Origin: Kwoniella bestiolae CBS 10118
Lineage: Eukaryota > Basidiomycota > Tremellomycetes > Tremellales > Cryptococcaceae
Length of the DNA stretch: 64,000 nucleotides
Reading direction: 5' to 3'
NCBI RefSeq assembly: GCF_000512585.2
Contig: NC_089244.1
Coordinates: 682,001-746,000, forward strand
Position 1 is the first letter of the stretch; every line of letters begins with the position of its first letter. The notes under the pieces are model-generated. The model was not told the origin of the DNA and ran no database searches. It saw nothing but the letters and a program-made list of their open reading frames with translations. The translations under genes and the position numbers were made by a program. This document shows positions 1 to 10,659 of the stretch, in pieces.

Positions 1-2025
1 CCCATTGACCGTCCTCTCCCCGCTCCTATCCCTCGCCACAGCAATCTCAAGCCACTTCACTCCCTCCAGCGCATAGCTCGCAAGCCAGAATATCGGTAAT
101 CTAAACTCAATACCCTTTCGTCTCCTTAGTGTAGAGTGTGAGGAAGATGGATTAGGTTGATTAGCGAAGAAAGGGTCGTTCAATGACATCTCCCCCGAGA
201 TTGGAGAAGGAGGTAGAGAAGCGTGAGGCGAGGGTGTGGAGGGGAGTAGGACTGATGAGTTGGATGAAGATGAAGAAGGGGAGGGGGGTTTAGCTTGGAT
301 AGCTTGGAGGACAAACTATGCACAAAGATCATCAGCGTTGAAACCTCGTGTATCGCACAGGTGGTGTGAGGACAGTTGAAGGAGATGATACGTACGAAAG
401 GGTAGATCAACGCGAATATAGCCATAGTCACCAGAGGTGGTCCGAAGGAAGTTAAAAACGTAGCTGCGAAGCCTGTGATAGTAATCGTCAGTTGTCAATG
501 TTTATAGAGAGGTATACAAGGTATGTTAGGCTGAGGAATCATTCACCAAATCCAATCATATACGCCGTTCTATCCTGCATATATCTGATCCTATGATCCA
601 AAGGCCAATGTTTCGAGGTGAAATTCCATCTACATTCGGTAACACACCCCATCAGCTTGCTTTGAGATTCAGTTGGGGATTTGAAGCTGAATGTGGATTA
701 CTCAAGACTTACTCAAAGCAATAATACGCATCAATCACACACATATACCCAAAGCTCGCCCACCTCCCAAAGAAGGGTATCAACCCTATCAACCTCGATA
801 TCAGGGTGAAATCGCTAATAAGCAAAATCCGAGTGATAGCTTGGAAAACTTTTGCGAACGGTGTTGATGTTGTCGTCGAGGATGAGGGAGTTGAGGAGGT
901 CGGGGTGGATACGGGAGAGGGTTGGAATCGGTGTCTGAGGAGAAGTACATGTTAGACTTTGTATTTTGATGAAAATACAGTATATACTCACGAGGGATGT
1001 AAGATTGCCTGAGCTCTTTTCGAGATTGAAGGACCCCATGAGGCCTGAAGATGAATACGTGAAATCAGCATCTCATCACATGCTCTGTCTAATCAAGATG
1101 ACGAAGTAGCACGAAGCAATCATCTCTTACACTCTCAACCATCCCAGGACAATCGCCTAACTCACATTGATCCAGAAACAAACGAAAAACACAGGCCAGC
1201 TCAACAAAAGATTATACCACATCCCCCATTTCTTCGTTTTACTCTCCATAAGCTCCGATACAGGGTGAACGAGGAACGGAGAGAAGAGGAGTGAGCCGAG
1301 GGACAGAGAGATGAGGGAGAGGATGTTGATGAGGCTATGAGTGGAGAATCACGTAGTTCAGCTGCAATCACCTTGTAGCAAAATAGGGAAAGCAGTGTTT
1401 CGGTCTCACAGGAAGAGAGGGCATAGATTCGGAGATGGAAATTAGGACTCACGTAGATTTCAGTACCAGCGTTCTCAGCTCTCTATCGCTATATACCCAC
1501 ACGATCCCACCAAAGTCAGCATATCAGTTCCCACAGCGCAGATTTCGATAGATACACGATATATAGCTTTCAAGAGACAAATTCGGGAACGACCAAACCA
1601 AATGACCCGACCCACCTCCAGACCAACTCCCAACTCCTCTCCAACCTCACCGCATCCCTCACCCCCATACCCAGATGCTCAAGTACCCCTCTAACCCTCA
1701 TTCCAATATACCTCCCATCCGTCCATTCACCCCCTCCTCCAGCATTATACTGCCCATCTAACGAAGGCGAGTTCAACCCTCCAGCTCCAAAGGAGGAAGA
1801 ATACGAATTGATCCCGCCCAGATTCAAGGGGGAAGCTTGGGGTATACTATACCTCGGGACGTTCCTATTTCCATTATTCGAAGGGTAAAGATTGGCAGAT
1901 TGTCTTCGAAGGGGTGTGTAGGCTTTGTTCGTTGTTCCACCTGAGATTAAGGAAGAGGGGGGAGCGGGAGGGGTGGGGGATGAGGAGGAGATTGAAGATG
2001 GTGCACCTGGTCTTCTGTGGAGCAT
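1..2025 (-). CDS. EI24: EI24-family ER membrane protein (C-terminus cut by window edge)
   Basis: The ATG at 2025 opens a Ser/Pro/Gly-rich N-terminus, followed by small exons that splice into a multi-pass membrane protein. Exon 1 appears to end at 1616 (donor GTGGGT) and join 1453-1488, giving ELVW-SDRELRTLVLKS. Hydrophobic segments follow: LINILSLISLSLGSLLFSPF (about 1265-1334), the WPVFFVCFWINV segment (about 1166-1210), a segment ending in YMCVIDAYYCFE (about 705-835), then KHWPLDHRIRYMQDRTAYMI and GFG (545-640). The CFE-x-WNF-x-WPL-x-R-x-x-Y-x-x-x-R-x-x-Y-x-x-GFG pattern is typical of EI24 (etoposide-induced 2.4), an ER protein linked in animals to autophagy and apoptosis. A Ser-rich cytosolic tail continues past base 1. 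The function in fungi is inferred from family only. Paired ACGCGT boxes lie about 170-190 bases upstream. Confidence 0.8.
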
Positions 2026-2501
2026 TCTTGCGCAAGTTCTATCTCGAGTAGTTTGGTTTGCTCTATGTTGACTGTTGACTATGGGACGAGCGTATATGTA
2101 TAAAAGAATGAAGTGTGAGTATCTCTGGTCGCAGGTGAGATACGAGATTCGTTATCACCATATCACGTTCGATCAATCTAATCTCGGTCCCACGCGTAAT
2201 CAACTGTCAACGCGTCACACAATTGTAAATGCCATCAAGTATATCATACATTCATATCATTCGATACTTACTGGACTCCCTCGCAAGATACAACCCAAAC
2301 ATAGACCATAAAATCGAAAAGAGGTGAATAGAACTACACACCCAACGAAGATACACACATACACACAGACATACACATGGATCATTCGAACAGATAAACC
2401 CTCTTTCTTTTCTTTTTTTCTCTTATTTGGTTTTGATATAATTTTTCAATTTCCTCCTTTCAATAGAACTCGACAGACCAAGATCTCTGCAATCCAATAA
2501 C
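2026..2501. other. Intergenic: EI24 promoter and DUF1776 3' end
   Basis: No gene seen. It holds the 5' side of the EI24 gene, including the two ACGCGT boxes, and a T-rich stretch at about 2400-2460 that may lie in the 3' end of the DUF1776 transcript. Confidence 0.5.
2192..2215. promoter_or_regulatory. Paired ACGCGT (MCB-like) boxes upstream of EI24
   Basis: ACGCGT occurs at 2192-2197 and 2210-2215, 18 bases apart start to start, about 170-190 bases before the EI24 start. ACGCGT is the MluI cell-cycle box bound by MBF in ascomycete yeasts; use by this organism is inferred. Confidence 0.4.
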
Positions 2502-4427
2502 CTAGTTCGCACTATCCAGCCCCACCCAACTACCTTCCAACCCACTCCCATTCCCCGACTCATCACCATTCCCACTGGAATTGCTAGTTGTATGAATGGA
2601 GCTAATCAAATCATCGTTTCCCTCGTGATCGCTACTATTCGCCGAAGCAGTAGTAGGTGTTCTAGGCAGGTTCTTCTCCGATCCTGATCCTACTCCGCCG
2701 AAGGCAGATTCCTTGGGAGAGAGCAAAGTCGAAGTTGACATGGGGTTGATCGGACCAGTAATGGAAGTTGGTAAGATAGCCGAGCTAGACCAACTTACCA
2801 ACCTATTTAACAAGATTGGAGGGAGGTTAAGGTGATTAATGAAGAAGGGGGAGAACGATTTGGAACCGATAAACCAACTTTCATTGTTCCTGAATACCTT
2901 TCCTCTAAGTGACGGTGGATTGAACGAAGGGAACTTGATGATTCTCAATAACTTCTTTTCAAACTTGTCGTAACTCCTCACTTTGGTTCCTAATCCAACT
3001 ACACCAAGGATATTACCGTATAGATTCGAAATGGACCCAAAGAGGTAATCCCGAATCACAGAGATCTTCCCGCTTGTCGAATGATTGTTCATCAGTTGTT
3101 CTTTGGCGGCTTGTCGTCGAGTGAGATGTTTACCTCCACTCAAAATCGCAGGTAAAGTAGGCAAGTCCACATCGCCCACATACACCGATACGATCCTCGC
3201 CCCAGACGACGCTGCTAGGTTCCTGCCTAGTAGGTGGTGATTGAGGGTTAACACCTGACTGGCGAATGTATCGGGCGTAGTGACTACCGAGCCGGATGGG
3301 TAAAAGTTGATTAAAGTTGGTGTAGTTCCGTCAGAGTTGGGCGAAAGAAGGGTGGGTAGGGCTGGAAGAGAGCCCGGTTGACTTGGTGGAGATGGATTCA
3401 GGGGGTATAGGGAGAGGAAAGAGTGGATGTGGGGTAGTTGTTCTGGTGAGGGGTTGTAGGGATCTCCAGAAGGGTATTTGCCAGATACTGGGAATCGCAG
3501 GGTGAGGGTGGCAAGTAATGATCGATGGAAGGGGGGGAATGTTGTGGTCTAAGGGTACCGCAATGTCATATCATATCAGCTTCAATCTTTCATCTCTTGA
3601 GGCCGATGGGTAGAAGGTACAAGGATGCGAGAGAGAACTCACATCATCTGGATCATAGATCAACACCCTCAACGCAGACTTCTCTTCCAACCCGCTCAAT
3701 CTCCTTTCAAGTTGATCGGCATCTTTCGATTTAGGTACAGCGACGAGTACAATGTATCCTGCTCTGAGCAAGCTCGCAGCGAGAGGTATAAGGAGGGGCG
3801 GCATAGGTGACGGGGCGAGGATGACTGGACCATATCACTTGATCAGCTTGTTTACCCCATATCGATCTCCGATTCAGCTGAAATTAGAGGAAGGAAAGTG
3901 TCACACCCACCAATAGCCTCCTTCAACATCCCATCCTCGACTATCCCTTTCACCCCGAACCTTCTTCTCACCCTCAAATCATTTTTCAGATTTCGTAGGT
4001 TGTTCGAGTACTTGTAGATAGTCAGACCGGTCAATCCCAGCCCTACTGAAAGTGCCGCACTAAACAAGTACGGATGATCTCTAACCAATCTCTCGGATCG
4101 GCAATAGGCAGATTTGAGACCCGTCGTGGGGATGAGCGAGGGAGGTGCAGGAGGTGGAGGTGGGGGTGCAGCTTCTTTACCTCCAAAGGGCGGGAAGGGG
4201 ATGGAGATGGATGGTGGACCGTGGATGTTTAGCGTTTCGACTGCAGTTCATATAAGCGGTCGTCCATGAACAAGGAAGAGATGAGTTTAAGCATGGTACG
4301 TACATAGCTCGTTGGTGACTTTCTCCATTGTTTCCAACATCTTATAAGGCAGTTCATGGAGATTATTGGGTACTTGATTATCTAGCCATTCTTCGAGCTG
4401 GTCAAGGAACGATAGATCGTCCGGCAT
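2502..4427 (-). CDS. DUF1776 family protein (fungal SDR-like, membrane-anchored)
   Basis: At least five exons encode a protein of the fungal DUF1776 family, thought to have a short-chain-dehydrogenase-like fold. The chosen start at 4427 sits in a strong CCACCATGCC context; the open frame continues upstream to about 4508 without an ATG, so a longer start through a short upstream exon is possible. Order: an acidic helix (MPDDLSFLDQLEEWL), a proline-rich linker with a six-proline run (about 4140-4170), one predicted membrane helix (YLFSAALSVGLGLTGLTIYK, about 4015-4080), then a Rossmann-like strand-helix-strand (PLLIPLAASLLRAGYIVLVA at about 3740-3800, with charged segments after it). The long last exon (2502 to about 3540) has a Ser-rich tail. 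Homologues have been placed in mitochondria; the reaction is unknown. Confidence 0.75.
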
Positions 4428-4948
4428 GGTGGGAATGTCTGGCTTGGTGGGTTGTACGTTTAATATTCTTTCGGTATTGAAGTAGAAGGGTGCTGTTGAG
4501 CTGTCCACTTATTCTATACCTCTTGATTATATACCTTGTACAATATCCATTCGAAAGGTGACAAGCACACGGTGGACAGTCGGCAATGAAGATAGATGGA
4601 GATGCAGTGACGAAGTGGTGAAGCTAGAGAAGAACAAAGTGAGTAAGTGATGATGATACACTGCCGGCACGCACACCAGATCCCAAGCTTACTTCGGCGA
4701 TACCCGGTTATTGTTGTTGCTGTCCCCACCAGATCTATCTGCTGAACTATGCCACATCATGGCATATTGGCATTTTATCAAGGTCTAGCGGATTTGATCC
4801 CGCTCTGCTGTTGCCTCCTTGTTCTGTTTTCTTCGATTTTGACCGTTGTTCAAGGTGGATGGAATGATGGATATCGTTGTCAAAGATCAAGTCAAGCACA
4901 GTAAACTATAGGACATCGAACAAGACCAAGCGCACCTCATCAGCCAAA
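4428..4948. other. Divergent promoter region, DUF1776 and TOM7
   Basis: Shared upstream region of two divergent genes. A possible short non-coding or coding upstream exon of the DUF1776 gene may lie between 4500 and 4760, since splice-like donors occur there on the minus strand. No other gene seen. Confidence 0.4.
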
Positions 4949-5356
4949 ATGCCATTCTCAGACGAAACTAAAGATAGAGTCAACGCTGCTGTCAAGTAAG
5001 TACCTACCGCCCCTTTCCCTACATACCACTGACATCTTGCTGATACGTCTCATCTCATAGTGTCGGCAAGGTCAGTCCACATCTCCACATATCGATACCA
5101 TCCCCATCTCCACCGAGGAATTTCAATTTGTCGAAGCGAACGGGGTATCCCATCTGCACAAGCCACAATCAATGCTAATGCGTTACTCGTCATAGAACAT
5201 CCTCACAGTAGCTTGGATCCCAATGATCATCTACATAGGGTACCGAAACTCATCCCCTCAACCATCTTTGATCAAGTGAGTTAGCTTTCGAGTCACTAGC
5301 GATGGCTCATTCGCTGACACTTTGTTTGTTTTAGGTTGATCACCCCATTGGCGTAA
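4949..5356 (+). CDS. TOM7: Tom7, small subunit of the mitochondrial TOM translocase
   Basis: Four exons, 4949-4995, 5061-5070, 5196-5275 and 5335-5356, splice without frame conflict to a protein of about 52 residues. It starts MPFSDETKDRVNAAV, has a membrane span ILTVAWIPMIIYIGY and ends PQPSLIKLITPLA. The last segment and the W-I-P-x-x-I-Y-x-G-Y membrane signature match fungal Tom7, a tail-anchored outer-membrane protein that modulates assembly and dissociation of the TOM complex. Exon 2 is only 10 bases (T GTC GGC AAG), supplying the residues V-G-K. The reading frame through all four exons and the family-typical length support the model. Automatic gene finders are likely to miss this gene. 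Confidence 0.88.
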
Positions 5357-6343
5357 GAAGTTCTAATGAAGGAATAAAGGTGAGTTCACGGATCAACCTT
5401 TGATCCTAGAAGAATCTGTCACTGATCAGAAGTATAGGTGTAGCTGTATTATCACTTCTCATGCATTCTCATAAACACAATCCTCGATTGGTGCTACAAC
5501 CATACACAGCATTGTACTGACATTCCAACCTCCTCGATTCACAATGACCCATCGTCTCTTACAATCCTCATTCAAAGTCTCAGAATTTTCATATGTGTCA
5601 GGTGTGGGAGAACGAACAGCATCAAGTCACGAGTGAATTGGATTGTAGCAGAGGAATCATCGATCCCCGATCCATAACCTTGGCCATCAATTTCAACAGC
5701 CAAATCCTTGACGAGTATCCTAACCTAGATTTAAAAACGGAGACGATTGTATCCCTTTCCCCTAATCTATCACTCCTCACTCCAAAATTCCTTCACATCT
5801 CGTTGCATCCAATCGTTCACCCCTCTCCATCCTCGAGGCATGTTTGCCCACTTGACTCTGTCATTCTGAATCAGCGATGATGTCAACAACCCGAGGATCA
5901 GCGTCATCTCCCCATCCCATCTCTCCGATTCTTCGGAACGATAGGCTGGAAAGAGACGTCTGTATTTACCCTATCACCCTTATTTAGGGTGGTATGGGCA
6001 ACAATGAAGATCACGGGAGGCCCGGCTGAGCTGATTCGTTGTTTCATCATATCATCTTTCTTTCTCGAATCCTTCATCCTATGCTGCTTCCCAAAATCAC
6101 CGAGATTTTGTAAAACAAGTCTCAATGTGATACCTGGTCGTATTCGCGGTGCATCGTGATGAGACATCATATATTATGCATGAAACTATGTCTCATCTGT
6201 GAGAATTCAAAGTGCTTGTTCGCTATCTACAACAATCAAACATCAAACATAAATTCCACCTCTCCATTCTGTTATCTAACTAGAACTCGAATGAACTACG
6301 ATCCCAAACAGTGTATACTGCTCATCTGAACCGTGCTCGTGAT
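5357..6343. other. Intergenic, TOM7 3' side to metallothionein 3' side
   Basis: Convergent genes flank this stretch. Two open frames (plus 5593-5880; minus 5904-6170) show no family resemblance, no splice logic and no conserved pattern. I see no supported gene; long 3' UTRs or a non-coding transcript are possible. Confidence 0.4.
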
Positions 6344-7439
6344 TTAGGAAGAGCACTTCTCGCAAGAGCAGCCTTCACAGGCGCATTTGCCAGGAGGACA
6401 GGTGCATGAGTCGCCGCATCTACCACGAGGGGAAGTATCAGCTCAACACATCTGTTAAATCAACAGAACAAGATCAGGTGTAAATGTGCGAAGTGAATGA
6501 GAAGTGGACTCACGAGCATCCCTTGGACTCGTCCTTCTTGGCCTTGGCGGGACAGTTTTCACAAGCGCATTGACCAGGTGGGCAAGTACAGGTCTCACCG
6601 CATCTACACCAACGCGAGGTCAGCATTGGTTCAAGGGGTTTAGCAACTCTCGCTACACCTCACCCCTCGCCTCAGTCACCACATCGAGATCAGATAGTTC
6701 TGGCAGCAGAACACCACCACTATCTCTCCCACAACGCCGCACACCTGCACATCATCGTCATCGTCATTCACCCCCATTCTCACCCCTCTCTCGGAGTAGG
6801 AAAAAGGGAGAACAGCTACAGTACTCACCCGCAGGATTTCTCCTTGTTCTTGTTGGAGTTGGGGCACGATCCGCACTCGCATTTGCCAGGAGCGCATTTA
6901 CATTCTGGTTGGCAGCTGGACCCACCCACAAGATATCAACCAGTCAGCCCTTATTCTCTGGTGCTTTGAGATGTATTCATGAAAGAGAAGAAGTGGAGAT
7001 CCGTGAGATGTATGAGATGGTGAGTTGGGGAGATGAGTGAGATGAGAATGACTCACGTGCATCCCTTCTCCTCCTTTTGGTGGACGGGACATCCAGGACA
7101 AGTGCAAGTTCCGGGAGCACATTTACACTCGTGGTCTTTTTGACAACTAGAGGTCAGAGCGTGAGGTCAGCCATGACCTTCTCCTTTTAGCGATTCGAGG
7201 ACGACGGGTGGTGATGGAGTGACGTGAAGAGGTGGGATGAGCAGGAAGACAAACTTACGTGCAGATGGAGCTGGGATTCTTGGAGCTGCAAGAGCATGAA
7301 GCTGAAGAAGCGGCGGTGGGAGGGACGGCTCTGTATCGTGATTGACAGGAGATTAGCTCGGAACGCCGAGTAAGAGACGAGAGATTAAAGAGGCTCGACC
7401 ACTTTGAAGAGGTGTGTGGTGATATACTCACGAAGACAT
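6344..7439 (-). CDS. Modular cysteine-rich metallothionein (CMT-like)
   Basis: Six exons, 7432-7439, 7259-7330, 7057-7146, 6829-6915, 6514-6603 and 6344-6419, sum to 423 bases and 140 residues with 32 cysteines. After an 8-base first exon (M-S-S) and a Ser/Ala exon with three Cys, four exons each encode one thiol module: C-Q-x-x-x-E-C-K-C-A-P-G-x-C-x-C or C-G-x-[TS]-C-T-C-P-P-G-x-C-A-C, then a Lys/Glu spacer. All five introns are phase 2 and each module begins at a Cys codon. The pattern resembles the long copper metallothioneins CMT1/CMT2 of Cryptococcus neoformans, which bind Cu(I) and protect against copper stress. Metal specificity here is inferred. Expression is expected to be copper-induced; a candidate copper element lies upstream. 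Confidence 0.9.
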
Positions 7440-8459
7440 GTTTGATGAGGGATTTGGTATGTTGATTAACTGAGTGGATGTCGGTTGTATAGTAATTGAA
7501 TGGATGAGAGAGAGAAGAGTTGAATGCAAAGTTTATGAAGCGTTGGAGTATGGTAGTGGTATTTATACGTTTAACTTTTGATTCGATTTGAGGCATTTAC
7601 GCGGTAAGTCTTGGCTATAGTGGCAAGACTTGGAGTGACGTACTACGAATTACTTCCGAAATAGGAAAAAAGATATAGGATCTATAACGATTGGATTATG
7701 GATGCGCATAACTCGCTCAGCAAAGTATCAATCCGCAAAACACACTCATCTCATAAAGGTATGCATGTGATCAAAGGATCTATCTGCCTTTGTTCAACGC
7801 ATGATACGATTCGAATCGAGTAGATATTCACATCCCGCATAATTGCCTCTGAGAATGGCCGTTCGGAAAGGTCCTTGGATGATGTAAAGCTGCTTGAGAT
7901 GTCACACCCTTTGTACAAGGACGTGGACTGTATACAAACATGAGCTTGTTCCTCGTTGTCATGGAGATGCATCCAGAGGGTACCAATACGATATATTGTA
8001 TCATCTGGCCACGCTTAAACAGCTCATTTCAACAAGCGCTGAGAGTCAAGTTGAAAGCTCAAAAGACAAGTAATACAGCGTTCAGTCAATACCCTTAGCC
8101 GATACCATTCCTCCTCCCCTCGTACCCATTCGTCGTTGTCAATCTCGACATTTGAGGTCTACGCTCGAACTACTGAAGGTACATGGTACATGATGCATGA
8201 CGCTTTTCCTGTATACAACAATCGACTGTGTTCTTTATTTACCAATTGTTTACTTGTATCTCCATATACATATGATCGCAATGTCACCGTCTCTCGTGCG
8301 TACTTCACACATAACAGGCTCCTCGTCCCTTGCTTTCGAAGAACCCAATCGTTTTGACGGATGATATTCCGAGAGTGAGCTGTAGCATGCGATTCTCAGC
8401 CACAATCCATCACTCCTGAGTGGGCGAGATGAGCAAGTACTTACTCCCTTTCGTCCTGA
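7440..8459. other. Intergenic: metallothionein promoter and 3' side of copy A
   Basis: No gene supported. The left part is the metallothionein promoter. Short open frames at 7751-7972 (minus) and 8136-8357 (plus) have no recognisable features. Confidence 0.4.
7717..7726 (-). promoter_or_regulatory. Candidate copper-response element upstream of metallothionein
   Basis: On the minus strand this reads ACTTTGCTGA, about 280 bases before the metallothionein ATG. It fits the GCTG-core element read by fungal copper regulators (Ace1/Cuf1 type) except at one flanking position. A ten-base match can arise by chance. Confidence 0.25.
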
Positions 8460-10223
8460 TCACTTCCTACCCTTCATCCCAAATTTCTTCACAGCCGAAC
8501 CAAGATCACCTCCTATAGTCCCACAACATTCACATCTCACTTCCTTATCATCCTTATCCGCCTCTTTCAACTGTACCTTCGATCTGATTATATCATAATC
8601 TTCCTCATCACGTTTGTTGAATGGATAGATTGTTCCGAGTGCATCAACTAGATCGCTCCACCACTCTCGATCATTGTTCGTGATATTCGGGAAGATCACT
8701 TGGGTGTCCTTCATCTTCCTCGACAACCTATCAGGGATTGTTGCATCTACGTCCGTTCTCAATTCGTCCCCGCCTTTATCTTCGATATCCTCTTGCTCCT
8801 CCAATCCCGATCCGAATCCGTCTTCACCGCCCATAATCATCCTCATCTGATTATGATTGTCAATCATCAGCTGATTCAATCGGGCTTGTTCCTCTGAAAT
8901 TGGTGATTCTCTACTCTTCAGGCTCGTGGCCTCCAGAAGTCTTCGAGTAAGCTTCATGCGCTCTTTCGTCAATTCGTCACTTCGTACTGACATCAGATCA
9001 AGAGTTTTCCCCGATAACAGACCTTGGATAATCCATCGTAATTGGCCATATCTATCCTCCAGATCAGGGGTCTGGAAGGGGTAGTCGCGTTTCTGTATCG
9101 CAGGTTGGTATTCAATTGGGAAAGTGAAAAAGATCTTATCCGGCTCATTGCCAAACGGGATCACTCCGGTGGTCACATTGCGGATTATGAAATTTGATAT
9201 CTCCTCTTTTCCGTCAAGCCCTCTCAGAGCTCCAAACCCCTCAAATCCACCTCCATCTGCTACGGTCCTCAAGAACTGGGTTTGCTGGACTCGAGGTAAG
9301 AATTTTCGAATGTGGAACTCATCGGGAATCTGAGCAGTGATATCCTTGACCATCCATCCGAATCTATCTTCCCATCGCTTCTTGACATCAGGCTTGAGGT
9401 TCTTTCTTGATATGCTTGTAGCTTTGCAGCGCTCTTCAAGAAAATTACGATGATCTTCTTGGGTATATTGAGGAAGGGTAATACACAGATGCTTTGGTCG
9501 ACCAATGATCTTGACAAGCAAGGTGAATGGGTCATCGACGAGTTTACATTTACATAGATCCTCCAGATGGTCAAGGTCGAGTTTGATTAAATACTTCATG
9601 TGTTCCGCAGTGATAAGTCGATCTTGTCGATTCGCCCATTGTTTGACAGCGGTACCAGTGATAATGATTCTCTCCAGATTCGGGAACATGACGAATCCTT
9701 CGTCGACTGACTTTTGTTGTTGGGCATACTCAATTAATGCCTTGGATAACCACGTAGGGGGTCTACATCCCATCTTGAGGGAGGTGGTATATCTGAATAA
9801 ATCCAGTTTCCTCTCTTCGCTCTTCGCATCCGGGATATAATTTGACTTCTTCGAATTGATCTTCTTGATCTTGGTATTAGGTGCTTCAGCTTCATCCTCT
9901 GATATCAAAGCTACATCAGGCCATACCTCTTTCTCCTTCTTCGTCCCCTCCTTCTTCTTACTTCCCTTTCCTTCTTCTCTCTGATCACCTTGAACCTTTG
10001 CTGGCAGGGGAAGACCAGTAAATACCAAAGGAGCATTATGATCATCTATTTCGATGGATCGATATAGTAGTGGAGACGTTATGGCGTATACCGTCCAAGA
10101 CACCCTCATCAGAGGCAGGAGGGTAGGTGAGTAGCAGAAGAGGGCGATTCGAAGGATGATATCGTTGGGTATATGGATGTCTGGTCGAATTCGACCTGGT
10201 CGAGGGCGGAGTCGCATTGGCAT
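8460..10223 (-). CDS. F-box-like protein with C-terminal C-x-C-C-G (family copy A)
   Basis: Single uninterrupted exon, 587 residues, first ATG used. Residues about 18-58 form an F-box-like helix set: H-I-P-N-D-I-I-L-R-I-A, then R-V-S-W-x-V-Y-A-I-T-S-P-L-L-Y-R. A charged Lys/Glu-rich linker follows (about 80-130). Central motifs shared with the other copies are L-C-I-T-L-P-Q (about 245) and I-I-R-N-V-T-T-G-V-I-P-F-G-N (about 345). The C-terminus carries V-R-C-E-C-C-G followed by a Gly/Lys tail. F-box proteins usually recruit substrates to SCF ubiquitin ligases; whether this one binds Skp1 is not shown. It is the longest copy and lacks the mid-domain C-x-C seen in copies C, D and E. I know no described name for this family. 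Confidence 0.75.
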   Translation of the reverse strand: MPMRLRPRPGRIRPDIHIPNDIILRIALFCYSPTLLPLMRVSWTVYAITSPLLYRSIEIDDHNAPLVFTGLPLPAKVQGDQREEGKGSKKKEGTKKEKEVWPDVALISEDEAEAPNTKIKKINSKKSNYIPDAKSEERKLDLFRYTTSLKMGCRPPTWLSKALIEYAQQQKSVDEGFVMFPNLERIIITGTAVKQWANRQDRLITAEHMKYLIKLDLDHLEDLCKCKLVDDPFTLLVKIIGRPKHLCITLPQYTQEDHRNFLEERCKATSISRKNLKPDVKKRWEDRFGWMVKDITAQIPDEFHIRKFLPRVQQTQFLRTVADGGGFEGFGALRGLDGKEEISNFIIRNVTTGVIPFGNEPDKIFFTFPIEYQPAIQKRDYPFQTPDLEDRYGQLRWIIQGLLSGKTLDLMSVRSDELTKERMKLTRRLLEATSLKSRESPISEEQARLNQLMIDNHNQMRMIMGGEDGFGSGLEEQEDIEDKGGDELRTDVDATIPDRLSRKMKDTQVIFPNITNNDREWWSDLVDALGTIYPFNKRDEEDYDIIRSKVQLKEADKDDKEVRCECCGTIGGDLGSAVKKFGMKGRK

Positions 10224-10659
10224 TGTTGAGATTTACAAGGTTCAGGAGAATGAGCTTATCTATGAGAACAGTAGTACCTGAGAAGGGGTGGGATTTGCCT
10301 TGCTTGATGTATGTGTTGTAAGATGAGGAGAGGATGGAAAGATATCGTCAGCTTTGATGGCTTGAATGGTCGAGTGACTGGGTGAACACGAACAGTGGAG
10401 GTCTGAGCGTAACATTACGTACTGATAAGCGCAATCCTTATTTCATACCCTCATTTAATTGCTCCTAGCGCCACCTGACGATCACTCTTTCTGGTTCAGT
10501 ATGACGTAGATGATGACACCCAAAACTCAAAACTCAGTCAGGAGGTGAAAGTGAAAGTGATATATCATTCACGAGTACATGTTGAATCATTCATATACAT
10601 CAACATCATTCTATACAGCAATATCATCTACCTCATATACCAACACTAAACCCATCACC
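10224..10659. other. Divergent promoter, copy A and small membrane protein
   Basis: Upstream region of two divergent genes; AT-rich toward the plus-strand gene (repeated catatac/atatca words at 10560-10650). No gene seen. Confidence 0.4.

Noticed and set aside
6504..7040. 178-residue plus-strand open frame
   Set aside because: Antisense to metallothionein exons and introns; composition follows the reverse complement of Cys codons and intron sequence.
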